Source: Anaerocolumna sp. MB42-C2 (GTDB lineage: Bacteria; Bacillota; Clostridia; Lachnospirales; Lachnospiraceae). From it: 64,000 bases of DNA. This document shows positions 61,319-64,000 of the stretch, piece after piece. The stretch spans positions 5,481,501 to 5,545,500 of the forward strand of contig NZ_CP133190.1 in NCBI RefSeq assembly GCF_030913705.1. The letters run 5' to 3'. Numbering within the stretch: position 1 is the stretch's first letter; each line of letters opens with the position of its first letter. Under the pieces are notes generated by a model, which saw nothing but the letters and a program-made list of their open reading frames with translations, had not been told where the DNA came from and made no database searches. A program made the translations under genes and the position numbers.

Positions 61319-63340
61319 TTGGAGAAGTTATTATACGGAGCAGCATATTATGATGAATATATGCCATATGAAAGATTAGAAGAAGATATAAAAATGATGA
61401 AAAACGCAGGAATTAATGTGGTACGTATCGCCGAGTCAACCTGGAGTACTCATGAGCCGCAGGATGGCGTTTTTGATTTTAGTTCCGTCAACAGAGTATT
61501 GGATGCTATGGAGGAAGCAGGTATTGATGTGATCATCGGCACACCAACCTATGCAATTCCCGCCTGGTTAGCCAAAGCATATCCTGAAATTATGGTTACC
61601 GACCGTACCGGCAGGCGTCTTTACGGCGCCAGACAGATTATGGATATCACCCATTCTGCCTACCGGTATTATGCGGAGCGGATAATCCGCAAGTTAATGA
61701 AAGAGACCTGCTGCAGAAAAAACGTAATCGGATATCAGCTGGATAATGAAACGAAACATTACGGTACATCCTCTGTAAATGTACAGCAGGCCTTTGTAAA
61801 ATATATCAGGACGAAATTTAAGGATAATATTAAGACTTTTAATCATGAGTTCGGTTTAGATTACTGGAGTAACCGGATTAATACCTGGGAGGATTTTCCG
61901 GATGTAAGAGGGACGATTAACGGAAGCCTGGGATGTGAATTTGAAAAATTTCAACGAGGTTTAGTGGAAGAATTTATATCCTGGCAGGCAGATATTGTTA
62001 GTGAATATAAAAGAGAGGATCAATTTATTACCCATAATTTTGATTATGAGTGGAGAAATCAAACTTTTGGTGTTCAGCCCTCCCTGGATCATTTTAAAAC
62101 CGCTAAGGCTTTAACCATATCCGGCTGTGATATATATCATCCCACTCAGGATTTCTTAACCGGTAAAGAGATTGCCTTTGGAGGAGATTTAATCCGGTCG
62201 ACGAAAAAGGATAATTATTATATCCTTGAAACGCAGGCTCAGGGTTTCCCGGGTTGGGTACCTTATGAGGGCCAGCTTAGACTGCAGGCTTTCAGTCATC
62301 TTGCAAGCGGTGCGGATTCGGTTATGTACTGGCATTGGCATTCCATACATAATTCCTTTGAGACCTACTGGAAAGGATTATTAAGCCATGATTTTAAGGA
62401 AAATGATACTTATCTTGAGGCCGTAAGCATAGGACGGGAATTTGCGGCGTTGAGTAATCATCTGGTTCATCTTAAGAAAAAAAATGCTGTTGCTATTATG
62501 GTAAGTAACGAAGCGTTATCTGCCCTTAACTGGTTTAAAATAGAGGCAGGAGCCAGAGAAAATACCGGATGCAATTATAATGACATTGTAAGGTGGATTT
62601 ATGATGCTTTGTACGAAATGAACATAGAATGTGATTTTATTTCCGCAGATGATGCAGTGCTTTCAGGTTATCAAATGATTGTAATGCCTGCATTGTATGC
62701 CATAAACAGGGAAGCTTTGGAACGGTTAAATCAATATGTAGAAAATGGAGGCTGCCTTGTCGCCACCTTTAAAACAGCATTTACCAATGAAAATGTTAAA
62801 GTCTGGTCAGAAGAACAGCCGGGGGTTTTAAGTAAATGCCTGGGAGTTACTTATAACCAATTTACTTTTCCCGTTGCTGTGAGATTAAAAGGGGATAACT
62901 TTTTCTTATCTGAAGAAGAACGAAAAGCGGAACTTTTTATGGAACTGTTAAAACCACAGGAAGCAGAAGTAATTTCCAGGTATGATCATTATAACTGGAA
63001 GAAATATGCAGCTGTAACCGTTAATTTTTACGGAAAAGGAAGGGCAGTTTATATCGGTTGTAAAACCAGTACGGCTTATTTAAAAGAGTTATTTACCAAA
63101 ATATTAAAAGAAATCGGATTATGGAGTGCGGACCAGAAAGCAGCTTTCCCGGTTATTATCCGTAAAGGTATAAATACAAAAGGAAAAAAAGTTATTTATT
63201 ATTTGAATTATTCCAAGGAAGAACAAAAGGTTCGTTATTCCCATACGGAAGGTCAGGAGCTACTTACGAATACTGAGGTAAAGGAAGGAGATATCTTAAC
63301 GATTAAACCTTGGAATCTATGTATTATTGAAGAAAAATAA
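61319..63340 (+). CDS. GH42 beta-galactosidase-like (second copy)
   Basis: A 673-residue paralogue. The barrel opens with LYGAAYYDEYMPYERLEEDI and carries E144 in GYQLDNETKH and E304 in ILETQAQGFPGW as catalytic pair. Its sequence is clearly different from the first copy (for example YYDEY in place of YYPEHW), so the two probably act on different linkages. It starts with TTG at 61319, 5 bp after AGGAGG; an ATG four bases earlier is in another frame. Catalysis is expected to be intact. It is the last gene of the operon. Confidence 0.9.
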   Translation: MEKLLYGAAYYDEYMPYERLEEDIKMMKNAGINVVRIAESTWSTHEPQDGVFDFSSVNRVLDAMEEAGIDVIIGTPTYAIPAWLAKAYPEIMVTDRTGRRLYGARQIMDITHSAYRYYAERIIRKLMKETCCRKNVIGYQLDNETKHYGTSSVNVQQAFVKYIRTKFKDNIKTFNHEFGLDYWSNRINTWEDFPDVRGTINGSLGCEFEKFQRGLVEEFISWQADIVSEYKREDQFITHNFDYEWRNQTFGVQPSLDHFKTAKALTISGCDIYHPTQDFLTGKEIAFGGDLIRSTKKDNYYILETQAQGFPGWVPYEGQLRLQAFSHLASGADSVMYWHWHSIHNSFETYWKGLLSHDFKENDTYLEAVSIGREFAALSNHLVHLKKKNAVAIMVSNEALSALNWFKIEAGARENTGCNYNDIVRWIYDALYEMNIECDFISADDAVLSGYQMIVMPALYAINREALERLNQYVENGGCLVATFKTAFTNENVKVWSEEQPGVLSKCLGVTYNQFTFPVAVRLKGDNFFLSEEERKAELFMELLKPQEAEVISRYDHYNWKKYAAVTVNFYGKGRAVYIGCKTSTAYLKELFTKILKEIGLWSADQKAAFPVIIRKGINTKGKKVIYYLNYSKEEQKVRYSHTEGQELLTNTEVKEGDILTIKPWNLCIIEEK

Positions 63341-63352
63341 AAGACATTAAAG

Positions 63353-63391
63353 GGCTATTGACTTTGAAAAACACTTTAAAGTACAATAGCC
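63353..63391 (+). other. Hairpin after the GH42 operon
   Basis: GGCTATTG (63353-63360) pairs with CAATAGCC (63384-63391), and ACTTT with AAAGT inside. No T-run follows, so it is at best a weak terminator. A smaller hairpin CAGAC/GTCTG lies at 63429-63443. Nothing else is seen up to 63567. Confidence 0.5.
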
Positions 63392-63567
63392 TATGATACA
63401 TTGGAATAATCCACTTTTTGGCAGATTTCAGACTTATGGTCTGCTATGTCTTAAAGGCGCAATCTGCCGGAAATTCATCCCTTACTTCTGATATGAATAA
63501 TTCCGCGAAAAAAGGAAGTATCTGATTTTATCACATAATTACCCGGCTTCATATGGAGAGTATGATT

Positions 63568-63999
63568 TTATTCTTTGTCTATTGCAGAGGAGTTATATAT
63601 TTCATCTTTTGTGTCTTTATTAAGAAAAGATATTGATATAGCACCATTATCTTTTTTAACATATAAATCAAAATCACGCTCCTTCTCTATAGAAAAACTA
63701 AAATTCTGATTGCCACAGTTCCCAATTTTTACTTATATATCCTTAATGGTTTTAAGATAATATTCATCAGGAAGGTTTATTCACTCAATGGGCAAATCCT
63801 CATCATTCAGTGCCTGGGAATTATCATTATACCGATCATCCATTTGCTCAAAGCCAAACCATTGTGGGGTGGGTTCAAAGGTAATAGTTATAAGTTTGTT
63901 GCTGTACTGTTTAGCAAAGTCCTTCAATTTTGCAATCATGTCGTCCTTGCTCATGCTTAAAAGCTCATTTATGCCTGCTCCATCCCAAAACTTCTGGAT
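63568..63999 (-). pseudogene. Hypothetical gene interrupted by two in-frame stops (partial)
   Basis: Leftward coding sequence that enters from beyond the window's right edge. One single frame reads WDGAGINELLSMSKDDMIA and LITITFEPTPQWFGFEQMDD, reaches TGA at 63781-63783 after LPIE, resumes with INLPDEYYLKTIKDI, meets TAA at 63733-63735, and resumes again with VKIGNCGNQNFSFSIEKERD to a final stop at 63568-63570. The sequence stays protein-like across both stops, as in a recently dead gene. The TGA probably replaced a TGG tryptophan codon. I do not recognise the family. Confidence 0.7.
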
Positions 64000-64000
64000 A

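Noticed and set aside
63781-63783. TGA read as selenocysteine
   Set aside because: A second stop (TAA) follows in the same frame 16 codons later, no SECIS-like hairpin is evident, and the context suggests loss of a tryptophan codon.

Overview
The window looks like chromosomal DNA of a low-GC, AT-rich Bacillota, most likely a spore-forming anaerobe of the Lachnospiraceae/Clostridia. The reasons are purine-rich Shine-Dalgarno sites before nearly every gene, several TTG and GTG starts, YesM/YesN-type two-component regulation, many sugar ABC systems and glycoside hydrolases, and a large SLH-anchored surface enzyme. The genus is not proven by the sequence. No rRNA, tRNA, CRISPR array or replication origin was seen.

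Layout. 1-3.7 kb: the end of an arginase-family gene, a LUD-domain gene, and a leftward four-gene operon like Bacillus yvl (DUF2089, SHOCT-like, small membrane protein, YvlD/phage-holin-4-like) with a consensus promoter facing AT-rich inverted repeats. 3.0-6.2 kb: an AraC regulator diverging from a GH1 glycosidase and a ROK kinase. 6.3-13.7 kb: a leftward glycan locus encoding three paralogous GT2 enzymes that share a four-cysteine motif, an aminotransferase plus NeuD/PglD-like acetyltransferase pair, a GT4-like enzyme, and a DNRLRE plus BclA/C1q-like protein without signal peptide. Diverging from it is a 590-residue N-K-S/G repeat protein with a DUF3796-like membrane end. 15.9-18.1 kb: a TetR-controlled operon (perfect promoter and 18-bp palindrome), a VOC protein and a zinc-ribbon protein. 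18.2-31.1 kb: a GC-rich hairpin block, then a giant secreted GH92 alpha-mannosidase, a YibE/F membrane protein and an SLH-anchored metallophosphoesterase that shares CBM6-like domains with the GH92. 31.4-39.8 kb: a YesN/YesM two-component pair followed by a ytfQRT-yjfF-like (galactofuranose-type) ABC importer. 40-43.5 kb: an SDR, a GNAT fragment, an AviRa-like rRNA methyltransferase and SelO. 44-45.4 kb: TMEM175 plus MarR behind twin GGTACC palindromes. 45.8-49.5 kb: a GMC oxidoreductase with a small partner, and a beta-propeller lactonase. 49.5-51.2 kb: an IS1202-type insertion sequence with an exact 27-bp target duplication. 51.4-54 kb: a DUF1801 gene, and an AraC regulator diverging from mannonate dehydratase. 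54.5-63.3 kb: a LacI regulator, a carbohydrate ABC importer and two GH42 beta-galactosidases. 63.6-64 kb: a leftward gene broken by two in-frame stops.

Together the genes describe a glycan forager: surface enzymes trim mannose and phosphate from polymers, importers bring in galactofuranose-like and beta-galactoside sugars, and cytoplasmic GH1, GH42, ROK and UxuA enzymes finish the work, each module next to its own regulator. The most novel-looking part is the 6.3-15.6 kb glycan locus, which resembles an exosporium or cell-surface glycoprotein system: Cys-motif glycosyltransferases beside two candidate acceptor proteins.
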